A stretch of DNA of 64,000 nt from Streptomyces sp. NBC_01549 (lineage in GTDB: Bacteria; Actinomycetota; Actinomycetes; Streptomycetales; Streptomycetaceae): the NCBI RefSeq assembly GCF_026339955.1, contig NZ_JAPEPW010000002.1, positions 2,294,001-2,358,000 of the forward strand, given 5' to 3'. Both the position numbers and the translations under genes were made by a program. Position 1 is the stretch's first letter. Each line of letters begins with the position of its first letter. The notes beneath the pieces were generated by a model that saw only the letters and a list, made by a program, of their open reading frames with translations, searched no databases and had not been told where the DNA came from. Below are positions 8,937 to 17,219 of the stretch, one piece after another.

Positions 8937-11900
8937 TTACTTCAGCCCGAAGGCGCGAGTGATGCTCTGGGTCACGCTGTTGCCCCGGTCGTCGTGCGCG
9001 GAGGCGCGCAGGGTGGCGTACGCGGCACGCGCGGGGGCGTGGAGCATGGTCGCCCAGCCGTCACCGCGGTGGGTGAGGGTTGCCTTCTGCCAGGTGGTGC
9101 CGTCGTCGTAGGAGACGTCAAGGGAGACGGCCTTGATCGCCTTGGAGCTCGGTCCCCCGGGGATGTGGGAGGGAGTGACCACGAGTTCGGCGTTCCGGTG
9201 TGCCTTGCCCGAGGTGTCGGTGTCGACCTTGTAGTCGAGCTGAATCAACGGCAGGACCGTGGCCACGCCAGGCTCACCGGCCGCCGAGGTGAAATTCCAC
9301 TCGGTCCGTGTGCTGGTGGAGTACGGGTTCGTCCACTCGCCGCGGGAGTTCTCCGAGACGAGCCGGTACGGACGTCGCTCGGGGCTGAGGTCCCCGACCT
9401 GGAGATGGTCGGTGAAGGCCTGGGCTACGAGATCGGTTCCCTGGTACAGGGACAGCCCGTTGCGGACGAGCGGGTTGTCGACGGTGCCGCCCACGTGGTC
9501 ACCGCCGGAGTCGCCCCAGCCGTTGACCTCGATGATGACCTCGTTGTCGATCCTCTGCTGCGACCCCGACTGGTTGTTGAGGCGAGGACGCTCGATCGGG
9601 CCGAACCAGTCCACGTGGCTGGTGCTGCCGGCCTGGTAGCTGACCGTCGGCCCCGCCTCCTGGATCTCACCCGGGATCTGGTTCCGTTCGATCCACTGGT
9701 TGCCCTTGCCGGCGGAGACCCAGTCGGTGCGCTCGCCCTGGGCCGGAGTCTCGTGGAGGTAGGAGTAGCCCAACTCGAGTCCCCCGAAGGTGACGTCCGA
9801 ACGGTATTCGGCCGTCCTGTCCGGCTGGTAGTTGCGGAAGGAGACGTCGACGCGGGCCAGGTCGCTCTTCTTCGGCCGGTAGGTCGGGTCGGTGGGTACC
9901 TCGTCGGCGTACTGACGGACCAGGTCGTAGAGGTAGTCCGTGGTGCGGCTGGTGACCACGGTCAGCGGGGTCCTGCCGTGCTGGATCCGGGCGATCAGCT
10001 CCTCGCCCTCGTCCTGGGTGAGGGTGGCCACCGAGAGGGGCGGCACCAGCCCGAAGGACTGGAAGCCCACCGGCCAGGGGCGCAGCCGGCCCACTCCGTC
10101 GTTGACGACGAGCAGCAGCCGCGCGCCCGCCTGTACGGCCGCGGCCGCCTGGTCCTCGGCCGAGACCGTGTCGCTGCGGCGCACCACGGCGACCTTGCCC
10201 CGGGCCCGCAGCCCCGTGTAGTCGGACGCGGCGCCCTCACCGGCGAAGACGGCGTCGAGGGTGGCCCGTCCGTCCGGAAGCTGCGCCGAGCCCCGCTGCA
10301 CCCTCAGGTCGTCGAAGTTCTGAGAGCCCGAGGACACGGCCAGTGCGGGCTCCTCCTTGCGCCAGCGCGCCCTGAAGGAGAAATGACCCTTGGAGACCTT
10401 CTTGCCGGTGGGCAGCGCCCACATGCTGTCGTACTTGTACGCCAGCATGTCCAGGGTGCTCATCGAGTAGTGGTTGGCGTCGAAGACCCGTTCGACGTCC
10501 ATGTGGAACTCGGAGTCGGTGGTCGCCTGGGGAACGACGGCGCTGACCTGCCGGGCGGCCCTGGCGTCCAGCACGACCGCGCGGTCCCGGTCCAGGTTGA
10601 TCTCAGGAGCGCTCAGGAGGGCCTTGCCCAGCGAGTGCGGGCCGTGCGTGCCCTGCACGTCGGCCTTGAGCCACACGGAGTAGGTACCGGGCGGCATCCG
10701 CAGAGTGGTCGTGCCCGACGCGCCGATCTCGAAAATGCTGTAGACGTCCTCCCCGTAGACGTCCTTCCCGGTCAGGGTCACCTCCCCGCCCAGCGGTTTG
10801 CCGCTGCGGTCCTTCGGGGTGAGGGAGAGGTTGTAGCGCTCGGCCTCCTTGCCCCCTCCGATGAGGGTGTGAGCGAGGATCCTGCCCTTGGCGTCGGAGG
10901 CGTTGATCATGCCGCTGTACTGGCTGTCCAACGGGGCCTTGTCCAGGTTGACCGTGTAGGTGACCTTGCCGGTGCCGTGCGCGGGCACGGTGACCCGCGG
11001 GGCGGACAGGGTGAACACACCCGCGGGCGCGCCAGGGACGTCGACGGCCAGGTCGAGCGTGACGGGTGCGTCGGCGGTGTTGGTGTAGGTCACCTCCTTG
11101 GTCTCCTTCTCACCGGGCTGGTGGGGCCACGGCTTGAAGCCGGCGTAGGCGCTGCCGGTCGCGAACAGCGTGTCCCGTACCGCCGCCGCGACGTCCAGGC
11201 GGCCGGAGCCGGCCTGGTAGGGGGTGTACTGCGGGGTGGCCTTGGTGGAGCTGATCAGGGCGTCCTTGAGCTGCCGGCCGGTCCAGTCCGGGTGCGCGGC
11301 GGCCAGCAGCGCGGCGGCGCCCGCGACGTGCGGCGTGGCCATCGAGGTGCCGCTCAGCGTCCGGTAATAGCCGTCGCCCTCGGACAGGTGCGAACGTGCC
11401 GCGAGCACGTCGACTCCCGGTGCGGTGAGTTCCGGCTTGAGCCCGTCGTCACCCACCCGCGGACCCTGGCTGGAGAAGTCGGCGAGCTGGTCGGAACCGT
11501 CCACGGCGCCGACGGTGAGCGCGGCGTCCGCGGCGCCGGGCGAGCTGACGGTGTTCGGGGCCCCGCTGTTGCCCGCCGCGACGACGAAGAGCGCGCCGGT
11601 CTCAGCGCTGAGCTCGTCGACGGCCTGGCTCAAGGGGTCGCTGCCGTCGGTCGGAACACTGCCGAGACTCATGTTGATGATCTTGGCGTGCTGGTCGCGG
11701 GCCGCCCACTCCATGCCCGCCAGGATCCAGGACATCTGGCCTATGCCGCCGCAACCTTGGTAGCTGCACACCGTACCGAGAACCTTGCCGATGTGCAGTG
11801 TGGCGCCGGGGGCGACGCCCTTCTCCTTGCCGTCCGAGGCGGCGCCGGTGCCGGCGATGGTGGACGCGACGTGCGTGCCGTGGCCGACGGGGTCCTCGAA

Positions 11901-12713
11901 GACGTTCTCGTCGGGCACGAAGCTGGCCGAGCCGGCGATGCGGTCCGCCAGGTCCGGGTGGCTGTTGTCCACACCGGTGTCCAGCACGGCGACGTCGACG
12001 CCCTTGCCGGTGTCGCCTCCCGCCCATACCTCCGGGGCGCCGACCTGCGCGGTGGTGTCCGCCAGATCGGCCTTGACCTTCCCGTCCAGCCACACCTTGG
12101 CGATCCCGCCGGCGAGCGTCGGCTTCCCACCGGTGGCGCGGGCGCCGACGCCGGCGCCCGCGGTGAGCGCGGACCAGAAGTCCGCCGAGCGATCGTGCTT
12201 CTCCGTCAGTGCGGCGCCCTGGATGCTGCCGAGCGTGCGGACCTTGGACGCCCCGGAGGGCACCGCCTGGGTGCGCTCGCGGGCAGCGGCCTTGGTGTAG
12301 TTGACGATCAGCGGGAGTTGGCTGCTGTGCGCGTTGTCGTAGCCGTCGGCGAGGAGCTGCGTGACATTGAACAGATTCTTGTCGAGGACCCCGGCGGAGA
12401 CGTACGGCAGAGCGGAGTCGGGGTAGACGTAGGTGTCCTTTCCGACCTTGTTGACCTCGAAGTCAATGGCTTCACCGTGCGGTCCCTTGACCTCCGTGGC
12501 CGCGGCGCCGTCAGCGGCGGTGGTGACGGTGTCCCCGGTGATCAGGGTGACGGTGCGAACGGCGCCGGGACGGGCTCCGGCGGTATCCGCTGCGTTCGTC
12601 GCCCCGGACGTGGTGGCCGACGCGTTGGCGAATGACGGCGGGATGACCGTCAGGATCGCCAGGGCAGACCCGAGAGCTATCAGCCTCGATCTGCGGGGGT
12701 ATGGGGTTGACAA
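8937..12713 (-). CDS. Secreted subtilisin-family (S8) serine protease, 1258 residues
   Basis: An exported multi-domain subtilase. The N-terminus MSTPYPRRSRLIALGSALAILTVI is a signal peptide and a prodomain runs to about 225. The catalytic triad is visible: Asp in VAVLDTGVDNSH (about 243), His in GHGTHVAS (about 280) and Ser in SGTSMATPH (about 454), with the oxyanion Asn in AAGNSG (about 381). A PA-like insert (VVRRSDTVSAEDQAAAAVQAGARLLL) and several beta-rich domains follow. The start is TTG 12713: AGGAG lies 6 bases ahead, and no ATG or GTG fits as well. A hairpin terminator follows at 8883-8926. The divergent TrmB/LuxR-like regulator is the obvious candidate controller. Its protein substrate is unknown. 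Confidence 0.88.
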   Translation of the reverse strand: MSTPYPRRSRLIALGSALAILTVIPPSFANASATTSGATNAADTAGARPGAVRTVTLITGDTVTTAADGAAATEVKGPHGEAIDFEVNKVGKDTYVYPDSALPYVSAGVLDKNLFNVTQLLADGYDNAHSSQLPLIVNYTKAAARERTQAVPSGASKVRTLGSIQGAALTEKHDRSADFWSALTAGAGVGARATGGKPTLAGGIAKVWLDGKVKADLADTTAQVGAPEVWAGGDTGKGVDVAVLDTGVDNSHPDLADRIAGSASFVPDENVFEDPVGHGTHVASTIAGTGAASDGKEKGVAPGATLHIGKVLGTVCSYQGCGGIGQMSWILAGMEWAARDQHAKIINMSLGSVPTDGSDPLSQAVDELSAETGALFVVAAGNSGAPNTVSSPGAADAALTVGAVDGSDQLADFSSQGPRVGDDGLKPELTAPGVDVLAARSHLSEGDGYYRTLSGTSMATPHVAGAAALLAAAHPDWTGRQLKDALISSTKATPQYTPYQAGSGRLDVAAAVRDTLFATGSAYAGFKPWPHQPGEKETKEVTYTNTADAPVTLDLAVDVPGAPAGVFTLSAPRVTVPAHGTGKVTYTVNLDKAPLDSQYSGMINASDAKGRILAHTLIGGGKEAERYNLSLTPKDRSGKPLGGEVTLTGKDVYGEDVYSIFEIGASGTTTLRMPPGTYSVWLKADVQGTHGPHSLGKALLSAPEINLDRDRAVVLDARAARQVSAVVPQATTDSEFHMDVERVFDANHYSMSTLDMLAYKYDSMWALPTGKKVSKGHFSFRARWRKEEPALAVSSGSQNFDDLRVQRGSAQLPDGRATLDAVFAGEGAASDYTGLRARGKVAVVRRSDTVSAEDQAAAAVQAGARLLLVVNDGVGRLRPWPVGFQSFGLVPPLSVATLTQDEGEELIARIQHGRTPLTVVTSRTTDYLYDLVRQYADEVPTDPTYRPKKSDLARVDVSFRNYQPDRTAEYRSDVTFGGLELGYSYLHETPAQGERTDWVSAGKGNQWIERNQIPGEIQEAGPTVSYQAGSTSHVDWFGPIERPRLNNQSGSQQRIDNEVIIEVNGWGDSGGDHVGGTVDNPLVRNGLSLYQGTDLVAQAFTDHLQVGDLSPERRPYRLVSENSRGEWTNPYSTSTRTEWNFTSAAGEPGVATVLPLIQLDYKVDTDTSGKAHRNAELVVTPSHIPGGPSSKAIKAVSLDVSYDDGTTWQKATLTHRGDGWATMLHAPARAAYATLRASAHDDRGNSVTQSITRAFGLK

Positions 12714-13303
12714 AGGGGACTCCTATGATGAACAAGTAAAAAAAGCCGAAACGGCGTCAAAAGGCCACCCAGGGACTGGCATTGCGGGTTGTGGTCGTGG
12801 TGGTCCGATCAACCGCCCTGGTGGCCACCATGTCGTAGGCGGCGCTACCGCCCTCGGCGATGCCGTTATGCAGCCACAGGGCAGGCGATCTCACCCTTGC
12901 CATGGGCGGAAAGGACGCCGGAGGTCCTGTCGACAGTGTCAACGGTGTGGACAGTGTGGTTCCATCCTCGAACCCACCGTTGGTCACCACAGATGCGACC
13001 ACCGGCAACAGGGACCGTCTTTCTTGAGTTGAGGCACCTTCAACTCCCTTTATGCGGGCGCGACACAGTCTTCGCGGCAGACAAATCGGGTGAAGTGACG
13101 AATCAGCGGAGGATCGGAAGGCCGACGCCGTGGACCGATCACGGAGGTTCTGGGATCGCGCAGCAGGATGGTGTGGACGATCACAGTTAAAGCTTGTGGC
13201 CGGGAGATGTACAGATCACAATCGTGTCGGAAATCGCCAGCTGGCGAATCGCGCCATTACCGGCCCGACGGCCCGCCGGGCGGAGACGACCAGGAGGACC
13301 CCG
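12714..13303. other. Divergent intergenic region, subtilase / TrmB-like regulator
   Basis: 590 bp with no convincing gene. It holds the subtilase ribosome site (AGGAG near 12722) and a palindrome GAGTTGA-N7-TCAACTC at 13026-13046 that could be an operator. The regulator ribosome site AGGAGG is at 13292-13297. A reverse frame at 12757-13008 (MPVVASVVTNGGFEDG) resembles the start of a secreted sugar-binding domain but has no supporting start signal. Confidence 0.5.
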
Positions 13304-14272
13304 GTGCTCGGTACTCTCGGGATCAGCGAGTTCGACGAACGGCTCTACCGCGCTTATCTGGCCAAGCCGGACCGGACGGCGCGGGAGATCGCCGAACACC
13401 TGGGCACCACACCCAGCCGGATACAGCACGCGGTGGCCCGGTTGGTGGGACTGGGCCTGCTGCGAAGAGAACGACACGGCCAGTACCGGCCGGTCAGCCC
13501 GCGGACCGCGTTGAGCGCGCTGCTCGCCAAGCGTCGAGCCGAAACCGAGGCGGCGTTCGCCGCGGTGGGGGACACTGTCGATGACCTGGCAAGTGAGTAC
13601 CGCGCCAACCGGCTGCAGGGGAATCCGAACGAGCTGGTGGAAGTGATCACTGGTGAGGCGGCGGTCACCCTGAGGGTGGCCGAGCTGACCCAATCGATCC
13701 ACACCCACTTCTGGGTGCTTGACCGACCCCCGTACCTCGGCCCGTACAGCAATGAGTTGGAGGAGACCTTCACGATGGACCTGCTGGGCCGCGGCGTCGA
13801 CATACGGTCCGTCTACACCCCCGAGGCGCTGGCGCAACCCGGCCGGTTCGAGCTGATCAGCCGCCTGTCCACGCTCGGCGAGCAGGCCCGGCTCCTGCCG
13901 TCCCTGCCGTTCAGGCTGCGGATCATGGACCGTCGTGTCGCACTGGTCGCGCTGATCGGAGGACGGTACGACAGAATCGTCGCCGTCCATCGGTCGGGTC
14001 TGCTCGATGCAATCCTCGAACTGTTCGACACCTACTGGCAGCGGGCACAACCCATCGCCTCAACGGCCCCGAACACCCCAGACCAGCCGAGCGCGGAAGA
14101 TCTCCTGCTGCTGAAAATGCTCCAAGCGGGCTACAAAGACCAGGCGATCGCCCGACAACTCGGCACGAGTGCACGCACCGTGACCCGCCGGATCGCCGCG
14201 ATCGCGTCCCAGCTCGGCCTCGACACCCGCTTCCAGGTGGGCGCCGAAGTCGTCAAGCGCGGCTGGATCTGA
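13304..14272 (+). CDS. TrmB-like transcriptional regulator with C-terminal LuxR-type HTH
   Basis: Starting at GTG 13304, with AGGAGG 6 bases upstream, the 322-residue protein has an N-terminal winged helix (about 1-65; KPDRTAREIAEHLGTTPSRIQHAVARLVGLGLL), as in TrmB/sugar-specific regulators. A central phospholipase-D-like/TrmB effector region (about 120-240) and a C-terminal LuxR-type HTH (about 262-315; LLKMLQAGYKDQAIARQLGTSARTVTRRI) follow. Proteins of this build are common in Streptomyces next to secreted-enzyme or natural-product genes; their signals are not known. It is divergent from the subtilase gene and probably regulates it through the 13026-13046 palindrome. That role is inference from position only. 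The frame is open further upstream to 13130, but that stretch has no gene-like sequence. Confidence 0.72.
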   Translation: MLGTLGISEFDERLYRAYLAKPDRTAREIAEHLGTTPSRIQHAVARLVGLGLLRRERHGQYRPVSPRTALSALLAKRRAETEAAFAAVGDTVDDLASEYRANRLQGNPNELVEVITGEAAVTLRVAELTQSIHTHFWVLDRPPYLGPYSNELEETFTMDLLGRGVDIRSVYTPEALAQPGRFELISRLSTLGEQARLLPSLPFRLRIMDRRVALVALIGGRYDRIVAVHRSGLLDAILELFDTYWQRAQPIASTAPNTPDQPSAEDLLLLKMLQAGYKDQAIARQLGTSARTVTRRIAAIASQLGLDTRFQVGAEVVKRGWI

Positions 14273-14437
14273 GAGGGCTCAAGCGGCGCCGGGACGCCGC
14301 CACCCGCCAGTGACCCGGGCTCGACATCGCCGAAGACCCCGGCCTGCTCAAAGCGGCCACTCCCGAAACCTATCTACCTACCTGGCACCGCCAGCGGACG
14401 ACCTCCCACACCAGCGCCGCGGGCCAACTCGTGCGAA

Positions 14438-14467
14438 GTGGCCCTCAGTCGGGCAACTGAGGGCCAC
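14438..14467. terminator. Perfect 12-bp hairpin after the TrmB-like regulator
   Basis: GTGGCCCTCAGT (14438-14449) pairs with ACTGAGGGCCAC (14456-14467) around a 6-base loop. It can serve the regulator on the plus strand; it also overlaps the stop of the reverse-strand hydrolase relic. Confidence 0.6.
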
Positions 14468-14640
14468 CCTTCATCGTCGCGCGATTCTCCGCCATGAACC
14501 GCTGCACCTGCTCCGCGACGAGCTCCGGGCCGGTTCCAAGGGCATGTCCGCTGTGGGCCGACCACACCTCTGGATGGAGATCGGTCTCGAAGTCGTGCCG
14601 GCTTCGGCCGGCCGGACTGTGCAGCGCGGCCGATCCCGGA
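14445..14640 (-). pseudogene. Relic of an alpha/beta hydrolase C-terminus
   Basis: The reverse strand reads DFETDLHPEVWSAHSG, then HALGTGPELVAEQVQRFMAE and a stop at 14445-14447. This resembles the C-terminal end of an alpha/beta hydrolase (catalytic-His region SGH followed by the last helix). No upstream part of the enzyme is present in any frame, so only a fragment of about 55 codons remains. Its terminator hairpin survives. Confidence 0.4.
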
Positions 14641-14717
14641 GTCGGATCCGCTGGTCAAGACCCTCGGACGCCGCAATGCTGGAGGAGGCGGGCACGGAGC
14701 CGGCCTCCCCCGCGCAG

Positions 14718-15164
14718 TCAGGGGCGAGGTGCGCGCCGGTCCCGCCGCTGCTCGAGCTCCTCCGCACTGACCGGGATGAGCATCGGCTGGCCGGGGGCGC
14801 AGAACATCGTCACGACGAACGCGGACTCGACGTCGGCGAGGTTGTTGCCGTCCTGGTAGTGGATGACGTCGCCGCCCGGCTCCCAGAAGGTCTCACCGGC
14901 CTTGAGGACGCGCGCCGGCTCACCCTCCAGTTCGAAGACCATCTCGCCCTTGAGGACATAGCCGTAGGCAGGGCCGGAGTGGCGGTGCGGCGGGGCGCCC
15001 TCGCAGCCCGGCGGGAGGGTGACCAGGAGCGTCATCGCCTCGGCGCCCTCGGGTATCTGCGGTGCGCCGGGTACGGACCCGATCATGTCGATCTGGGGCG
15101 GCGGTGTGGTCGCGTTGGGGTTCTCAATGTGGTGCGAGTGTTCGGCGCTCACGGACTTCCTCAT
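14718..15164 (-). CDS. Cupin-domain protein
   Basis: A 148-residue single-domain cupin. Motif 1 is PPGCEGAPPHRHSGPAYGYVLKGEMVF (about 60-86), with two metal-binding histidines and the usual G(X)5-type spacing. Motif 2 lies around LKAGETFWEPGGDVIHYQDGNN (about 98-119), with the last histidine. Such small cupins bind a metal and act as dioxygenases, isomerases or sensors; the substrate cannot be read from sequence. ATG 15164 is used, but a GTG four codons later preceded by AGGAAG is also possible. Upstream is a 946-bp gap without an intact gene and downstream a hydrolase relic, so it is isolated among decayed genes. Confidence 0.75.
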   Translation of the reverse strand: MRKSVSAEHSHHIENPNATTPPPQIDMIGSVPGAPQIPEGAEAMTLLVTLPPGCEGAPPHRHSGPAYGYVLKGEMVFELEGEPARVLKAGETFWEPGGDVIHYQDGNNLADVESAFVVTMFCAPGQPMLIPVSAEELEQRRDRRAPRP

Positions 15165-16110
15165 CGTTTGCGGTCGGTCGATTCTTCTTACATCAGTCAA
15201 GACAGAGTGGAGTCGCAATGTGTGACAGTCCTCGCCGCGTCGGACGGCGACGCCGACGGGGCGGCCGCACCTTTCTCGCTGCCGTCCATGACGCAGATCT
15301 CACACCGACTTCCGGGACTCTCCCGGAGATCAGAACCGGAGCTACCCTGTTCGCCGATTCCTGAGCGGCTTACGGTCGCCCTGCACCTCGCCACCGCTCC
15401 GTTGAGGCGGAAGAACACCCCGGCCGTTCGGGCGTAGGAGGCATGGGCAGAAAGTGAGTTGTGGAATCCGGCCGACGCAGGCAACTTCAGAGGGGGGAAG
15501 ATCTCATACGTCGGCCGGACGGTATTGTGAGCAGTGAGCCATCAGCTCTCGGTACTGCGTCGCGCGCCCATGGTTGACGACATGTAATGGCGATCCGTGG
15601 ACGTTTCGCCGCCCTCGGACGCGACAACTTCGTACCCCCGGGGCGCCTCGTTCACTGGGCACGCACACGCATGTTCCATGGATCATCAACTCCTCGTCGA
15701 CAGAGGACAGTCAGGCTGGTCACCGAGGTCGCAGAAGACCGTCCGATCCCGCCGCGGCCGGGCTCAGAACCAGGTCGCACAAGGAGTAGTCACACGCAAT
15801 GTGCTGCACAGTCACAGGGGCCGCCGAAGCCGACCAAGAGGGGAGCAACCTTTTGGCCGGCTACCGCGAGCATGTCCCAGAAATCCATGTGCTCGTCAGC
15901 CGGTCGTTCACCAGACCTGCTTCCTCAGGCCGACCGTCGAGGAAGTCTCTCGGGCAATCGGCATTCCGCCCGGCACCGTGCGGCATGGATCCCTCGGATT
16001 CACGAACGGCGTAGTGACAGGTGAAAAGGGCCTTCCAGAAGCTCTTCCGCTCACAGCGCCGCTCGCGCATCCACGGGTAAGAAAAATCACCCCGAAAGTC
16101 AAGGAAACAA
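15165..16110. other. Long stretch without an intact gene
   Basis: 946 bp between the cupin and SGNH esterase genes. Frames are open only because of GC bias and lack ribosome sites. Two short stretches resemble ECF sigma factor regions (see 15847-15989). The last part holds the esterase ribosome site AAGGAA just before 16111. Confidence 0.5.
15847..15989 (+). pseudogene. Possible relic of an ECF sigma factor
   Basis: At 15924-15989 the plus strand reads TVEEVSRAIGIPPGTVRHG, like the region 4.2 helix-turn-helix of ECF sigma factors, where VEEVSRALGIPVGTVKSR is typical. In another frame at 15847-15912, LLAGYREHVPEIHVLVSRSF resembles the start of region 2. The intervening 100+ residues of a sigma factor are absent. 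Short matches only; chance similarity is possible. Confidence 0.22.
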
Positions 16111-17025
16111 GTGAAGCCACGTTCCTTTGGTATCTCTCGTCGGCGCACGGTCGCGCTCGGCGCCGTAGTCGCCTCGGGCGCACTCGCCTTCGCGATGGCG
16201 TCGTCCGTGCCGGCATCCGCGGCGCCCCGGCACGTCGGATCGCTCGACTACGTCGCCCTGGGTGACTCCTACGCCGCCGCTCCGGGCGTCCCGGAGCAGA
16301 TAGACCCCGCGTGCGCCCGCTCCAACAGCAACTACCCACACCTGGTGGCCGCGCGGATCAAGGCGGTTCTGACCGATGTGAGTTGCTCCGGGGCGACCAC
16401 GGCGGACCTGGCCCTCGCCACGGGTACGGCTCCCGCCCCGTACGACGCCCTGTCCCGTAAGACCGACCTGGTGACCGTGACCATCGGCGGCAACGACATC
16501 GGTTTCACCTCCATAGTCGGCCACTGCGCGGGCCTCGTCTCGAGCAACCCGGCCGGGAGCCCCTGCCGCGACGACCTCACTCAGGGCGGTACCGACCAGG
16601 TCGAGCAGAGCATCGCGGGCACGGCATCGAAGATCTCCCGGGTGATCGCCGAGATTCACCGCCGGGCCCCGCACGCCAGGGTGGCCATGGTGGGCTACCC
16701 CTCGCTCTTCCCGGACAGCGGAGTGGGTTGCACGAGTGCCAGTGTGCCCTTCGCCGCTGGTGACTTCGCCTACCTCCGGGACAAGACGAAGTCCCTCAAC
16801 TCCATGATCGCTCGTCAGGCCAAGCGCGGCGGAGCCACGTACGTGGACACGTACACGCCCACCATCGGCCACGACATGTGCCGGCCCGTCGGCGAGCGTT
16901 GGATCGAGAGCCTCGCTCCCCAGACGCCGGCGGCTCCCGCCCACCCGAACGCGCTGGGCGAGCAGGCGATGGCGACGGCCGTGACCAACGCACTCGCCAA
17001 GTGCGGCGGAGCCCACCGCGCCTGA
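16111..17025 (+). CDS. Secreted SGNH/GDSL esterase
   Basis: A 304-residue exported esterase/lipase. The signal peptide spans about 1-38 (RRRTVALGAVVASGALAFA, then ASAAP cleavage). The SGNH blocks are present: GDSY with the nucleophile Ser53, a Gly in block II (VSCSGATT), GGNDIGF with the oxyanion Asn (about 131) and HPN with the catalytic His near 279. Six cysteines suggest three disulphides, as in the Streptomyces family with SCO1725-like lipases. Start GTG 16111 is preceded by AAGGAA. A 20-bp hairpin follows (17159-17200), shared with the convergent protease gene. It lies among secreted proteases, suggesting an extracellular degradative island. Confidence 0.88.
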   Translation: MKPRSFGISRRRTVALGAVVASGALAFAMASSVPASAAPRHVGSLDYVALGDSYAAAPGVPEQIDPACARSNSNYPHLVAARIKAVLTDVSCSGATTADLALATGTAPAPYDALSRKTDLVTVTIGGNDIGFTSIVGHCAGLVSSNPAGSPCRDDLTQGGTDQVEQSIAGTASKISRVIAEIHRRAPHARVAMVGYPSLFPDSGVGCTSASVPFAAGDFAYLRDKTKSLNSMIARQAKRGGATYVDTYTPTIGHDMCRPVGERWIESLAPQTPAAPAHPNALGEQAMATAVTNALAKCGGAHRA

Positions 17026-17158
17026 CCCTCCCCCTCCTGGGTGTGAGAGCCACGGCACGCCACCCGTCACCTCCTCCGATGGTCCGCTCCCGCGGGCCAT
17101 CGGAGTGAGCGCGTAGTGCGAACCGCCCTTCGCTCGCGGGGTCACAAGCTCGGAAGCA

Positions 17159-17200
17159 CCGCGCCCCCGGGCAGGCGACATCGCCTGCCCGGGGGCGCGG
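17159..17200. terminator. Strong bidirectional hairpin between esterase and S53 protease
   Basis: A perfect 20-bp stem (17159-17178 with 17181-17200), very GC-rich and with a 2-base centre, in the convergent gap. It can terminate both genes. Confidence 0.8.
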
Positions 17201-17219
17201 CCGTGCGGCCTGAAGAGTG

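Larger units (their letters stand above)
14273..14717. other. Intergenic stretch with a hydrolase relic
   Basis: 445 bp between the TrmB-like regulator and the cupin gene. It contains a 12-bp hairpin at 14438-14467 and a reverse-strand alpha/beta hydrolase remnant from 14445. The first 165 bp show no gene. Confidence 0.5.

Noticed and set aside
8826..12635. 1269-codon plus-strand frame opposite the subtilase
   Set aside because: Mirror frame of the subtilase; composition is low-complexity Gly/Arg/Val and no domain is visible, whereas the minus strand has a full catalytic triad.
12757..13008. Reverse frame MPVVASVVTNGGFEDG (83 codons) in the subtilase/regulator gap
   Set aside because: The start resembles secreted beta domains, but there is no signal peptide or ribosome site and the tail is threonine repeat-like noise.
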